64,000 nt of DNA from Gonocerus acuteangulatus (GCA_946811695.1 OX328125.1:108669715-108733714), one strand, 5' to 3'. Positions 22,584-33,874 are shown, counted from the first letter of the stretch. The notes: generated from the sequence alone by a model not told the origin. A program made the numbers and translations.

Positions 22584-22806
22584 GGAATAAAATATGTGTG
22601 TTTGCAAATATCATTGTTTATGTTATAAATATTGCTTTCCATTATCTAATATGAATTATAACCGTAGATAACGAGTCAAGTAGTAATAGATAACCAGCAA
22701 AGAACCTGTAAGCTAATCAGTAAGCTTATCAGCGAGTACGAGTAACTGTTATAAATCACTACTGCTACTTCAAAAGTAACTAGATGTGGTCTTCGCAAAA
22801 ATACCC
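21916..22806. mobile_element. Inverted-repeat DNA transposon, family M1, 891 bp
   Basis: Ends GGGTCTTTTTGCGAAGACC and complement (last base pair altered to TACCC). The 8-bp flanks TAACTCTA and TAACACTA differ by one base. It sits inside repeat family E. The interior has a (GA)n microsatellite at 22526-22580. Confidence 0.8.
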
Positions 22807-23370
22807 TAACACTATTTTTGGGCACTATTCTTTTGCACCTTTCCCCTACGCGCAGTACCTGGCTTTCTACCGTAAGTCTAGGAAAAACAAACTTACCTTC
22901 TTATCTACCCAAGAGGTACATAATAGAAAAATTTCAAGATGCATAAAATACTTCATGAAAAGCGCGGTTACCAGCTCTTGGACTAACAAGCCTAGTGTAT
23001 AGTTGGTTTTCTAGTCAGTAGTTCCTGTTGTTAGATCATGTATCAGCCGGTGGTTTATTTGAAATATATCAGCTGAGAAACCTCCCGCCATTTGTAGTCA
23101 ATTCACCGATTCCTTCACATTCCGATGACTGCACAATGGCTATTAGGATGTTTAAGGAGGGAGGGAGGGAGGGAGGGTAGCCACAATTACTCCAAGGACA
23201 CGTGTCGCAGAGCATTCCACACGTGTCGAGACTTTCCACGTGTCCTTCCTGACTAACCAAGCTAGCCACGTTACGTAATGGGGTTCCGAGATTGGTAACT
23301 CGTGGGATACTCGTTTCAAGATGGCGGGCGCTTTTAGCGCTAATTTAGACACCAATCAAAGCGCGTTTTA
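22807..23370. other. Family E fragment, then unassigned DNA with (GGGA)n and CACGTG words
   Basis: 22807-22980 matches 41610-41770. A GGGA repeat lies at 23155-23178 and three CACGTG-type words (ACACGTGTC, CACACGTGTC, CCACGTGTC) at 23198-23245. The short minus-strand frames here read through the GGGA repeat and are not convincing. Confidence 0.5.
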
Positions 23371-23781
23371 TCCCTCCGTATGAACTTATGTCGTCTTCCG
23401 GGGTTCGGATGAAAAATGTTCACCTTTCAGAACCCATATATGTCGAAAAAGCCACAATAGAATTGCCGAAAATAACTGGGAGACCTTGTAAAAATATTTA
23501 AATAATCTATAAATAAATAGAAATACAGACAATTTTTAGTTCGCAGATTAATTATTAATTTGAAAAAGTCGTTTTTATTTCATGTTTTTCTATTGATTTT
23601 TAGTTGTTTTTTTTTTTCTTTATATTTAATTATAACTGTATTTATTTATTATTATTTTATTTATAATAGTATTTATTGGCTTTTAACATCGTATAGCCAA
23701 GGAATCTGGCCCATTTGGTGTTAGTAGAAGTTAATAGACGCCACATAGATGACTAATAATTATACGCTACATAATAAAATA

Positions 23782-23847
<66 letters not shown>

Positions 23848-24282
23848 CTTAAAAATACACAATATTAAAATATGAATATATACAATTTATCCATATAAAA
23901 AATCAAGTTCATGATTTTACATCTTATTATTTTATTATACTTATTATTTTATTTATTTGTTTGATTATTCATTTATTTTTTTATGGTAAAGTCCATAATT
24001 GTTAAAATATATATTTTTCAAATAAAATAATAATAAAAATCATTCAAATAAATTATTATTGAATAAGAGTTTATTCATTGACTCAGCCATTCATTCATTC
24101 TTTTATTCTTATTCATTTACAAAATAAGGTATAGAATATAGTCAGAATAAAAAAAAAAAAGAAATTAATCATTTCATTAATATATTTGATATAATGTACC
24201 TACAAATGCCCATAATTAGTTCTAAAAATACATATAAACACATTAAAATGTTGTATTATATAATTTGTTAATTAAATCAGAT
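23371..24282. other. AT-rich DNA with a (TA)n tract
   Basis: No gene. (TA)n at about 23788-23843; the rest is low-complexity ATT/TTA text. Confidence 0.6.
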
Positions 24283-25062
24283 TAAGGGGTAATACTACCT
24301 TGTAACTTTTTTTTTTTACCATTTTCGTTTTTATGGGCTAAAATGCTCCTTACCTAATCAAAAATGATATCCTAGAGTGTTTATGTGACCGAACAGTTTT
24401 AAATGTGCCAAAAATTTGATTTTTCAACTAAAGTCCCGATACATTTGAAAATTCATAACCATTTTTTTAAACTTAATTACAAGAAATTATGAAAAAAAAA
24501 AAAAATTAACAATGTTTGTTTTTCCCAATTCTTCATGACCTGGAAGTACATTCTAATGGCCTTAAGTGAGTGAATCGTTTCGTAGATGCTGTTTGTTATT
24601 GGATGAGAGGTCTATTAATTAATTAAAATAATTATTTATTGATTTTAAGAGCTCGCGAACATAGCGACTTGCTCTTTTTTAATGTTGGCGGTAGAATCTA
24701 ATCTCATAATTGTAAATTAAGAAATTCAAACATTCAGGATTTTGTGGAAATTTAGATAGCTCTTGCATGAAAGTTTAAAAAATAGTTATGCATCAAGTAA
24801 TTCCTTTTTTAAAGTTTCAGGACTGTGTCCATTACTACACTTCACGTTAAGTCATACATGTTTTAATAAATTCTGTTGTGCTAAATGAAATTGTAAATAT
24901 TTGAGTCTTTAAGGTGAGTGAGTATTGTGTTTAAGTGTGGGCTGTCATCTGTCAAAAGTTCGTAATTAAAATAAATAGATAATTTAAAATTAATCATGAT
25001 TATACTCGATAAAAATCTCAGCTGACAGAAGGATATTGCCAATATTAAAAAAAAAAAAAGTA
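24283..25062. other. Repeat family D fragment and AT-rich DNA
   Basis: 24283-24420 matches 52325-52460 (GGGGTAATACTACCTTGTAAC type). No ORF of interest after it. Confidence 0.5.
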
Positions 25063-25380
25063 CGACTCGCAGGAACTGCTTCATCTTAGCGCAGTTCCGT
25101 TCATCCCTAGTGTCATTAGCAAAGGAATAGAAGCAGTTATTGGTAGGGTTTGATCCATCGTTAAAAATATAAATTTCGTCTTAAGGAGAAGGAAGTTTTA
25201 AGTTGCCACATCAGGAAACTAAGCGGTATTCTAAGCGGAAATGGTTGGCTCACCATCTTATTAACGTTCGCTCAAGAAAGCCACTATTGCCGATAAGTTT
25301 CTCATTTTCTTGCCTTCTTTTTCTAAAATACTAATTTTACTGATAAATGCAATATAAAAATTAACAATAATAAATAATAG
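25063..25380 (+). mobile_element. Element family A, 5' part only
   Basis: Starts AAAAAGTACGACTCGCAGGA, then CTTAGCGCAGTTCC and GAATAGAAGCAGTTATTGG. Truncated after ATGCAATATAAAA, near where family-B inserted in the 11883 copy. Confidence 0.6.
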
Positions 25381-25578
25381 CACTACCTATAATGGTAAAA
25401 CTACCTTGTAATGTTTCCCCCCATTTTCTTTTTTACGGACTTAAATGTTTCCTTAACTAATCACAAATGATGACATAGAGTTTTTATGTGGCGGAACAGT
25501 TTTTAAATGTGACAGACATTTTGTTTTTCAACTCCAGATGCAACATGTCCAGTACATTTCAAAATTAAAAAACATTTT

Positions 25579-26364
25579 GGGTCTTTTTGCGAAGACCACA
25601 TCCAGTTACTTTTGAAGTAGCAGTAGTGATTTATAACAGTTACTCGTACTCGCTGATAAGCTTACTGATTAGCTTATAGGTTCTTTGCTGGTTATCTACT
25701 ACTTCTTGACTCGTTATCTACGGTTATAATTCATATTAGATAATGGCAAGCAATATTTATTAATAATAAAAAGGTTAATATGATCAAAATCAATTCTCTC
25801 AACTATGAAATAAGTTATTAAGCATTAAAGTTGACTATTTTGCAGGTTATGAAGGATAACAAACAAGTTATTTGTGAACAAACATATTTTAATCGTTTTC
25901 TCTCTCTTTTTTGGATATTTTACATTTATTAGGTATTACATGCTATGCGTTTCCGCTCGCTGCGCTGCGCTCCGCTCGCTCAAGAAGATATCAAAACCCT
26001 AGTCAATCCAACTCGCAATTAATAGAATTACATTAATTTTACCGACTCTAGTCTATCCAACTCGCTAAAATTAATAGGATTCCATTAATTTTTCCGAGTA
26101 AGAAACCAATCCCTTTTTCTTTGTCAGGAACATCGCGAACTAATTGTAAAAGACTCATTTTTCTCCTAACATAAACAGAGCTTTTTCATACACAAAAGCT
26201 AATTCACTGTTGAAGGTTACTTTACTCCCAGCAAGAACCACAGCAATTGGTCATCGGAATCCTCCAATAGGAAGGCAAAGGAGTTATGCGCATGCGCTCA
26301 ATCACTGATACAATCACTACTGCTACTTCAAAAGTAACTGGATGTGGTCTTCGCAAAAAGACCC
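25579..26364. mobile_element. Inverted-repeat DNA transposon, family M1, 786 bp
   Basis: Complete copy with exact 8-bp duplication AACATTTT (25571-25578 and 26365-26372). It is very similar to the 866 copy across its length, so both are fairly recent. It splits repeat family D. Confidence 0.85.
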
Positions 26365-26464
26365 AACATTTTTTTTTCTTATCTTTATTAAAAGAAATTA
26401 TGAAATAAATTAAGAAGAAAAAAAATTAACGTGGAGATGGAGATAGTTAGCGGTTGTAGTGATA

Positions 26465-26607
26465 CGAAGGCAAGGTATGGTTGAGATTCGGCTAGGAGAA
26501 AAAAACGTCAGACCTTCAGGAAGAAATCTATATTGTCAATACAGATTTCTTCCTGAAGGTCTGACGTTTTTTTCTCCTAGCCGAATCCCAACCATACCTT
26601 GTCTTCG
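26465..26607. repeat. Palindrome of two PLE 3' ends
   Basis: Arms of about 65 bp: GATTCGGCTAGGAGAAA and its complement, centred on AGAAATCTATATTGTCAATA. Each arm equals the 3'-most part of the PLE ending near 59950, so two such ends were joined head to head. Confidence 0.7.
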
Positions 26608-26852
26608 AAACAAAATTAACATTAAACTTTAAAGTAATTTTCTCAAAATTAAGTTGTTCAAATCGGGCGATACGGTAGCGCCTTTATTTATGACCAATTT
26701 AGATTTGATGACCAATTTTCGATGGAATTTTTTAATAGAAATTGAAGAATTGTCCATCGTTTTCGAAAATAGATTTTTTAAAACTCCTACGTACCTAATG
26801 TACTATATTTTACCTTCTTCTTTCAAAATAATTTTAGATTTTTGTTGTAGAT

Positions 26853-27321
26853 TAAAAATTGCCACCTGCAGACTATCTCCCGTTAAAAATTGCCACCTGC
26901 AGACTATCTCCCGTTAAAAATTGCCACCTGCAGACTATCTCCCGTTAAAAATTGCCACCTGCAGACTATCTCCCGTTAAAAATTGCCACCTGCAGACTAT
27001 CTCCCGTTAAAAATTGCCACCTGCAGACTATCTCCCGTTAAAAATTGCCACCTGCAGACTATCTCCCGTTAAAAATTGCCACCTGCAGACTATCTCCCGT
27101 TAAAAATTGCCACCTGCAGACTATCTCCCGTTAAAAATTGCCACCTGCAGACTATCTCCCGTTAAAAATTGCCACCTGCAGACTATCTCCCGTTAAAAAT
27201 TGCCACCTGCAGACTATCTCCCGTTAAAAATTGCCACCTGCAGACTATCTCCCGTTAAAAATTGCCACCTGCAGACTATCTCCCGTTAAAAATTGCCACC
27301 TGCAGACTATCTCCCGTTAAA
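26853..27321. repeat. 31-bp minisatellite, about 15 copies
   Basis: Units of TTGCCACCTGCAGACTATC plus TCCCGTTAAAAA, identical as far as I can read, spaced exactly 31 bp (GCCACC at 26861, 26892 and so on). No known transposon end recognised in the unit. Confidence 0.95.
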
Positions 27322-27734
27322 AAAGAGGGGTTTTGCGTTCGTCAGACACCCCTTAATACAAGATTTGATTTGAAATTCAGATCTGTAATTCAAACATTAA
27401 CACAATTTATTCTTTTTATTTATTTTTTTATTTATTAATGTTTACGCAACTTTGGCAACAAACATTTTGAGAATAATAATAAAGAATCCACAATTTACTT
27501 GAGGTAATATGATGTAGTAGCGTTAATGTAGGTATTACAAGTTTTCAGTTATAGTAATCATATGTGAAATGTGTTTGAATGTAAGTGATATGTGTGGGTT
27601 CAAGTAGATAGTAATAATAAGTAAAGATTTTGGTAGTGAGTTCATGTCGTAAGTCCAGTAGTTCTATCTTATCCAAATGATATTAGGTCAGCATGTTATT
27701 CTGTCGATATGTCTATCTTACTTAACAAATCTAC
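27322..27734. other. AT-rich DNA without recognised features
   Basis: Nothing I can support between the minisatellite and the foldback element. Confidence 0.55.
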
Positions 27735-28724
27735 AAAAGTCCGTCTCGCAGGACTGCATCATCTTAGCGCGGTTCCGTTCATATCCCTAGTCTAATTTGG
27801 AAATATTAAAATAGAAGCAGTTATTATTTCGGTTCCACCAGTCTTTTTTTTAAAATTAATTATTATGATGGCGTGTCAACCCTTAAGGTCACTAACGCCA
27901 TTCCTGTGAGTAGTAAAGTCTTGAAAGGTCATGATTTACAATCTTACATGGAAGGGTCCGCTACACTAGAAACAGACCCGTTAGTGACAAGGTCTTGGAA
28001 TCTTGGAAATCTATATTTCTAACAATAAATTGTTTTTGTTATTTTACTTAACCAGTTTTATTGTCAAATACATTATCCAACTATAAGCAATTAAAAAATA
28101 ACAAGAAATAAAACAGACAAAAAGAACCATTGGAATAAACGAAATCAATTAATTTAAAGTTTTAAGCACTTTTTTCTCCGATTGACATTGCCTAATTAAA
28201 ACTTTCTTCAGAACCTTTTTTGTAGAGCATTTAGTAAGCTTCCGAATGGTAATCTTCCGCTTCACAAGATTGTCAACGGTTTTCGAGATACTAACGAAAT
28301 TATACAAAGTTACCAAAACAACATATTAGTTTTAATGATAGTAAAACATGCAGAAAATGTTTCAACTGAATCCCGTGATTCTAAGTACCCGAACCAAAAA
28401 CGGAATTCAAAAACTATTTTTCCGATTTTCTCGAAAACGGTTAAAGCTATCGCCTTGAAAATGGTTTCATTCGTTTTCCTAGCCCAAGAAGCATATAAAA
28501 CGAGTACTTACAAGCTAATGAACTCAAAAACGTAAGCGTTACGATTTTTTTTGCGCGAATTTTGCCCGAAACGCCATCTTCCCGTGGGCGGATTTTGCTG
28601 GTTAACGAACTTGACCTTTCAAATTAGACGAACGATTTTTGTACCAAATTGCATCAAAATCGGACCATCAGGGAAGCCAGAAATCCGCGAACAGACAAAT
28701 ATATATATATATATATATATATAA

Positions 28725-28793
<69 letters not shown>

Positions 28794-29018
28794 AATTTGA
28801 ACCACCGTTATTTTCGGTCTCTAGGGGTTCTGAAACGCGAAATTTTCTAGTCGGCACTTCCGGATTGTTTCATTGTATCAACCTTATAAGCGGGGTTCCT
28901 CCCTATGGGGAGGGAGGAACCGCGCTAATAATAACTGCTTCTATTTTAATCTTTCCAAATTAGACTAGGGATATGAACGGAACCGCGCTAAGATGATGCA
29001 GTCCTGCGAGACGGACTT
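27735..29018. mobile_element. Foldback element of family A with ~91-bp inverted ends
   Basis: 27735-27826 (GTCCGTCTCGCAGGACTGC, TTAGCGCGGTTCC) recurs inverted at 28928-29018. Between them lies an ordinary family-A interior and 3' end (TA tracts 28699-28790, hairpin, ACCGCGCTAA at about 28925). The inverted 5' end is thus added behind a nearly complete element. Confidence 0.75.
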
Positions 29019-29114
29019 TTTTTTTTCAGTTTAGTCATCGCTAAAGCATATTTATGCTAAAATATTCTAGGTCTATTCAAAATATGTAAGAATTGTGTAG
29101 AGTATAGTCATGAT

Positions 29115-29753
29115 TAGGGACCGGATTCTTAGGTTTTCACCTATTTTTTTCCTTTCTGCTAAACGTAATAATGATCGGTTTTTTATATAATTCGCGTCTT
29201 GTACTATCATACATGCAAATTTGGAAGAACCTAAAAAAACCTAGTCAGGATGATATCACCTAAATTTAGGACGATATCACCTAAATAACGATGGAATGAC
29301 CTAGACAGACCTAATCTTTAAAATAGAAAATACAATTCAATTGATTGATTTCCTGGATCAAACAAATTTTCTTAAAATCTCCTAAAAAAACCTAAAATTG
29401 ATTTTGAAATAAAACCCTAAAAAGACCTATTTTTGAACCTATTGAAACATTTTTATCGCCTAAAAAAACCTAAAATGGACTTTTAAATAAAAATCGGACC
29501 ATTCGTCTGGGACCTATAGAGCGAACAGACATATATATATATATATACAAATCCGTCATTTACGGTCTCTAGGGGTTCTAAAACGCAAAATTTTCTAGTC
29601 GGCACTTCCGGATTGTTTCTTGAGATCAACCTTATAAGCGCGGTTCCTCCCTATGAAGGGAGGGAGGAACCGCGCTAAAACCTAAAAAGACCTATTATGC
29701 CTGTTGGAAAAACCTAATTTGATGCATATTTTATCCTAAAAATCCGGTCCCTA
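29115..29753. mobile_element. hAT-like non-autonomous element, 639 bp
   Basis: Ends TAGGGACCGGATTCTTAGG and CCTAAAAATCCGGTCCCTA; exact 8-bp duplication GTCATGAT at 29107-29114 and 29754-29761. The interior is rich in CCTAAAAA words and holds a family-A 3' end (29490-29678). Confidence 0.85.
29490..29678 (+). mobile_element. Family-A 3' end nested in the hAT-like element
   Basis: Runs from AAATCGGACCATTCGTC through a short TA tract to GCGGTTCCTCCC, its hairpin partner and ACCGCGCTAA. Same order as the ends at 19.9 and 28.9 kb. Confidence 0.65.
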
Positions 29754-29761
29754 GTCATGAT

Positions 29762-30783
29762 GAATGTGTATGTAAGATACCAGATCTAGAGCTGTAAGTT
29801 ATGCAAGCGGCCTTGCGCCACGTGCACAGATGTGCAATACTCAAAATAAAGGACTGCACCAGTGCAGAAATACACTTCCCCGAAGGATATGACCTTCTTT
29901 AATACTCTTTTATATATCTAGCTAGCTACAAACAGAATACATTCCTTCTTTTCTTTTGATACGGGTTTTTTAGTGCCTTAATATCAACACAAGTGTGTAC
30001 ACTAGTCTATAAATGACGAATTTACATTTAATAAATTCCCCTCTTAATGACGGACAGAAATAACCAGTCTGAAATTCTGTATCCGTAGAATACCCAAATA
30101 AAAAGCCCGACTCACAGGAACTGCGTCATCTAATCGCTATTCCGTTCATAACCCTAGTGTCATTATTGGGAACGGATGTTCATGTAAAATAAAATTGAAA
30201 ATATTTAGTAAAAAATACTATAAAATATTAAAAAGAAAAGCGTAGATAACTAGTACGAACTCTCTTATTATAAATGGAAAGAACAAAAGTTGAAAATATA
30301 TAGAACAAAATGACTAAAACGGTATAACATATTGAAAAAAAAACAAAACATCTTTAAAAATTAAGAGCTCATTTTAAAGGGGGGTGGGGGAAAGAAGTTG
30401 AAAATTTCTAAATATGAACATTATTTTGGAAAATTGTAGGCAAGAAAATGCATTTTGAAATTGAATCGTTTATTGCAGAAGTCCGTCAAGCGACATTTTT
30501 TTTCAAAAATTATATTATTATAGATTATGAATGGCACACTTTAGACACACCGTCTTGTGCAGAAACTTGTGAAATATCAATCCTCTAAATAGGTTTTATT
30601 TTGTTTTGAAATTTTCGTTTATTGCAGAAACCCGTCAAGTGGAATCACATGGCGGGTTTCTGCAGTACATTTTGTATTCATCTTCTTTCGAGCCAACTCA
30701 GATGAAACTTGTGGCAGGGGAATTCGAAAGGAAGACAGGATTCCTTTTAAAGTATCCACTTACAAAGAGATATACTACAATGA
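29762..30783. other. Region upstream of the repeat ORF
   Basis: A family-A 5' scrap lies at 30103-30180. Two similar TTTATTGCAGAA words (ends at 30481 and 30628) look like 3' splice acceptors: pyrimidine-poor, but with the CAG. After the second, two frames stay open for 50 or more codons toward 30784 (one to 30788), but neither is in the repeat frame. They could be an exon of the repeat gene only with an intron or a 1-base indel. Confidence 0.35.
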
Positions 30784-32310
30784 AATGACCGAGAAAAAGT
30801 GGTTACTAAGCACTTTATTGATGGTTTCCCCTCCTCATCGTTCACACTCAAAAAATATTCCGACGCTCCGGAACTGCCAACAGTGATCGCATGTCCATCT
30901 GGAAAGATAGAGATCAACGCAAAGAAAATCAATGACCTAAAGAAGTGTGCCATGTATACTACAGGCTATGAATATTTTTTTGATGAAATTCTCCAGTGGC
31001 CTACGACTCCAGCCGTCTGCAACATCGACCTAGCATATGCCGACGCTCCGGAACTCCCAACAGTGATCGCATGTCCATCTGGAAAGATAGAAATCAACGC
31101 AAAGAAAATCAATGGCCTAAAGAAGTGTGCCAAGTATACTACAGGCTATGAATATATTTTTGATGAAATTCTCCAGTGGCCTACGACTCCAGCCGTCTGC
31201 AGCATCGACCTAGCGTATGCCGACGCTCCGGAACTCCTAACAGTGATCGCATGTCCATCTGGAAAGATAGTGATCAACGCAAAGAAAATCAATGGCCTAA
31301 AGAAGTGTGCCAAGTATACTACAGGCTATGAATATATTTTTGATGAAATTCTCCTGTGGCCTACGACTCCAGCCGTCTGCAACATCGACCTAGCGTATGC
31401 CGACTCTCCGGAACTCCTAACAGTGATGGCATGTCCATCTGGAAAGATAGAGATCAACGCAAAGAAAATCAATGGCCTAAAGAAGTGTGCCAAGTATACT
31501 ACAGGCTATGAATATTTTTTTGATGAAATTCTCCAGTGGCCTACGACTCCAGCCGTCTGCAACATCGACCTAGCGTATGCCGACGCTCCGGAACTCCTAA
31601 CAGTGATCGCATGTCCATCTGGAAAGATAGAGATCAACGCAAAGAAAATCAATGGCCTAAAGAAGTGTGCCAAGTATACTACAGGCTATGAATATTTTTT
31701 TGATGAAATTCTCCAGTGGCCTACGACTCCAGCCGTCTGCAACATCGACCTAGCGTATGCCCACTCTCCGGAACTCCTAACAGTGATGGCATGTCCATCT
31801 GGAAAGATAGAGATCAACGCAAAGAAAATCAATGGCCTAAAGAAGTGTGCCAAGTATACTACAGGCTATGAATATTTTTTTGATGAAATTCTCCAGTGGC
31901 CTACGACTCCAGCCGTCTGCAACATCGACCTAGCGTATGCCGACTCTCCGGAACTCCTAACAGTGATGGCATGTCCATCTGGAAAGATAGTGATCAACGC
32001 AAAAAAAATCAATGACCTGAAGAAGTTGGCCATGTATACTACAGGCTATGAATATATTTTTGATGAAATTCTCCAGTGGCCTACGACTCCAGCCGTCTGC
32101 AACATCGACCTAGCGTATGACGATGCTCCGGAACTCCTAACAGTGATCGCATGTCCATCTGGAAAGATAGTGATCAACGCAAAGAAAATCAATGGCCTAA
32201 AGAAGTGTGCCAAGTATACTACAGGCTATGAATATATTTTTGATGAAATTCTCCAGTGGCCTACGACTCCAGCCGTCTGCAACATCGACCTAGCATATGA
32301 CGATGAGTAG
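30784..32310 (+). CDS. Tandem 60-residue repeat protein, function unknown (start not resolved)
   Basis: I do not recognise this protein. The frame is open from 30784 to a TAG at 32308-32310 and holds eight units of exactly 180 bp, starting at 30862 and then every 180 bases. Each unit begins D-A/S-P-E-L and has Cys at positions 11, 29 and 53 (unit 7 has Leu at 29). Other marks are IACPSGK, INAKKIN, YTTGYEY, FDEIL and WPTTPAVCNIDLA. The units differ at only a few codons, many of them amino acid changes (A/S, P/L, I/M, E/V, G/D, K/M). No in-frame ATG precedes 30952, which is already in unit 1, so the true start must lie upstream across an intron or frameshift, or this is an exon or a coding-like satellite. 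About 26 residues before unit 1 are unique. No signal peptide or membrane segment is visible. Confidence 0.5.
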   Translation, partial: NDREKVVTKHFIDGFPSSSFTLKKYSDAPELPTVIACPSGKIEINAKKINDLKKCAMYTTGYEYFFDEILQWPTTPAVCNIDLAYADAPELPTVIACPSGKIEINAKKINGLKKCAKYTTGYEYIFDEILQWPTTPAVCSIDLAYADAPELLTVIACPSGKIVINAKKINGLKKCAKYTTGYEYIFDEILLWPTTPAVCNIDLAYADSPELLTVMACPSGKIEINAKKINGLKKCAKYTTGYEYFFDEILQWPTTPAVCNIDLAYADAPELLTVIACPSGKIEINAKKINGLKKCAKYTTGYEYFFDEILQWPTTPAVCNIDLAYAHSPELLTVMACPSGKIEINAKKINGLKKCAKYTTGYEYFFDEILQWPTTPAVCNIDLAYADSPELLTVMACPSGKIVINAKKINDLKKLAMYTTGYEYIFDEILQWPTTPAVCNIDLAYDDAPELLTVIACPSGKIVINAKKINGLKKCAKYTTGYEYIFDEILQWPTTPAVCNIDLAYDDE

Positions 32311-32419
32311 AATAACAACTCAAACAGACCTTCTTGCATGGACAATGTTTTATTTTCGATTATTTCTTAATTTGTTGTTCCTTATTTAAGTGATATTTCA
32401 ACTTTCTTCCTTGATTTTT

Positions 32420-32425
32420 AATAAA
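32420..32425 (+). terminator. Possible poly(A) signal AATAAA after the repeat ORF
   Basis: AATAAA lies 110 bases after the TAG at 32310. In DNA this AT-rich the hexamer is expected often, so it supports a transcript only weakly. Confidence 0.3.
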
Positions 32426-32897
32426 TTTAAACATAAAGATAATATGTTTTTTTTGACGGGATAACTCTTTAACGATAAACCCAAAAAATAAATAACGGTT
32501 ATAGGGTTGTAGAGTATTGCATTCCCTTCAATAATATATATTACTTTACTATTTTATGTATTTTCCTTCAAACGTAAAAATAATTTCAGTGTTCATCGAG
32601 TAATCTGAAATTTAGCGACTAATCGTCCAGGTAACTAAGACTTATAGATGGAAATGTTTGGAACACAATTTTTGACTTCATAACTTTGTTTCGGCTAGTT
32701 AGGAGGTCAACGTATCAAAAGTCCTCGCCCGTAGCCTTTGTGCCGGGGGGGAGGGGGGGGGGTTTAGAAGGCCCCATTTTTCGGGTTTTCACTTAAATCT
32801 CGGAAACCATGGGTCCTAGCGACATGGCCAATCTATAACAAATGAATGCTGATATGCTAAAGGTTCTATTCAATAAAGTTTTTCGAGATATCTTTAG
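32426..32897. other. Unassigned DNA with a G run
   Basis: No gene. A G-rich run (GGGGGGGAGGGGGGGGGG type) lies at about 32745-32762. Confidence 0.5.
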
Positions 32898-33199
32898 TTT
32901 CCTTTTTGCGTGTTGCACGATTCTCTTTTGCAATAGCTGTGCCGATTCCCCAATGTAGCTTGCGTTGCAATCGTTACATCGAATTTTGTATATAATGTTC
33001 TTTGTACTAGTTGGTTTAATTTTGTCTTTAATATTGCTAAAACTATATATAGTTTTAGCAATATTAAAGACAAAATTAAACCAACTAGTACAAAGAACAT
33101 TATATACAAAATTCGATGTAACGATTGCAACGCAAGCTACATTGGGGAATCGGCACAGCTATTGCAAAAGAGAATCGTGCAACACGCAAAAAGCATAGG
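32898..33199. repeat. Perfect palindrome within PLE coding sequence
   Basis: Two ~150-bp arms centred on ACTATATATAGT near 33047. Both strands therefore encode the same peptides in this interval. The right arm continues into the GIY-YIG fragment. Confidence 0.9.
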
Positions 33200-33413
33200 C
33201 ACAAACGAAAACAGGACAACATTGACAGAACACGCACTAACTTTAAAACATAACTTTAACTTTAAGGACGTTCACATTTTAAATAAAGAGAGGAACACTT
33301 TAAAAAGAAAAATCAAAGAAAATATTTACATAATTAAAAATTCCAACACTGCCATAAATAAAAAAACAGATTTAAAGAATGTGCACCAAATTTTCCATAG
33401 TATAATAAATTAA
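33048..33413 (+). pseudogene. Penelope-like element fragment: GIY-YIG endonuclease C-terminus
   Basis: In the frame read from about 33048, the sequence KPTSTKNIIYKIRC (C then C three residues on) and ASYIGES match the GIY-YIG start of PLE endonucleases, followed by QKRIVQH, LTEHALTLKHNF and VHILNKERN, the usual order in that family. It ends with a stop at 33413. The RT domain is missing: the upstream side is replaced by an inverted copy of the same sequence. A 5'-truncated, inverted insertion; the 3' side runs on to the hammerhead motif at 33685. Confidence 0.85.
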
Positions 33414-33684
33414 ACCTTAGAAAACAAATTTCACCAATAATCGATACCATGAAAATAGCTAAAGAATCGATACAAACCAGCCATATTCATTACCACAGAT
33501 GACTTTTCAGTACTACGCCTGACTCAAGCTAGACAACATGACGAGAGGACTTCTTGATAAGGTAGGATTAAGATTAAGTTGAAATATAACATGTTGAAAT
33601 GTAAATTATTTAGGGACAGGATATGTGTATTAGTGTAAGCAATTTAAAGTTTAGGATTTACAAAAAATATTGTTACATAGGAAA

Positions 33685-33724
33685 GCCCCTGAAGAGGTGC
33701 GAAAAGGCACGAAACATGTCGGGC
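33685..33724 (+). ncRNA. Hammerhead ribozyme motif in PLE 3' region
   Basis: GCCC (33685-33688), CTGAAGA (33689-33695), stem II GTGC/GCAC (33697-33700 with 33707-33710), GAAA at 33711-33714, short stem III, then GTC ending at 33720 and GGGC (33721-33724). Stem I is GCCC with GGGC. All core positions fit CUGANGA...GAAA...UH. It lies 270 bp behind the GIY-YIG stop, as known for PLEs. Predicted cut after 33720. Confidence 0.75.
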
Positions 33725-33810
33725 GAAACATAACAAATAAAGCAGTTAATGTGAACAAAGAATGTACTGCTTTATCGACCCCCTGTCAGAAAAACAAACA
33801 AGAAAAAGTG

Positions 33811-33812
<2 letters not shown>

Positions 33813-33870
<58 letters not shown>
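33813..33870. repeat. (TA)n microsatellite
   Basis: TA tract between the PLE 3' end and a reversed family-A fragment. Confidence 0.95.

Positions 33871-33874
<4 letters not shown>

Noticed and set aside
26853..27321. A CRISPR array
   Set aside because: The 31-bp units are contiguous and without spacers.
32894..33198. Two small membrane proteins encoded on opposite strands
   Set aside because: They are the same sequence read from the two arms of a perfect palindrome; the real coding frame there is the PLE endonuclease in another frame.
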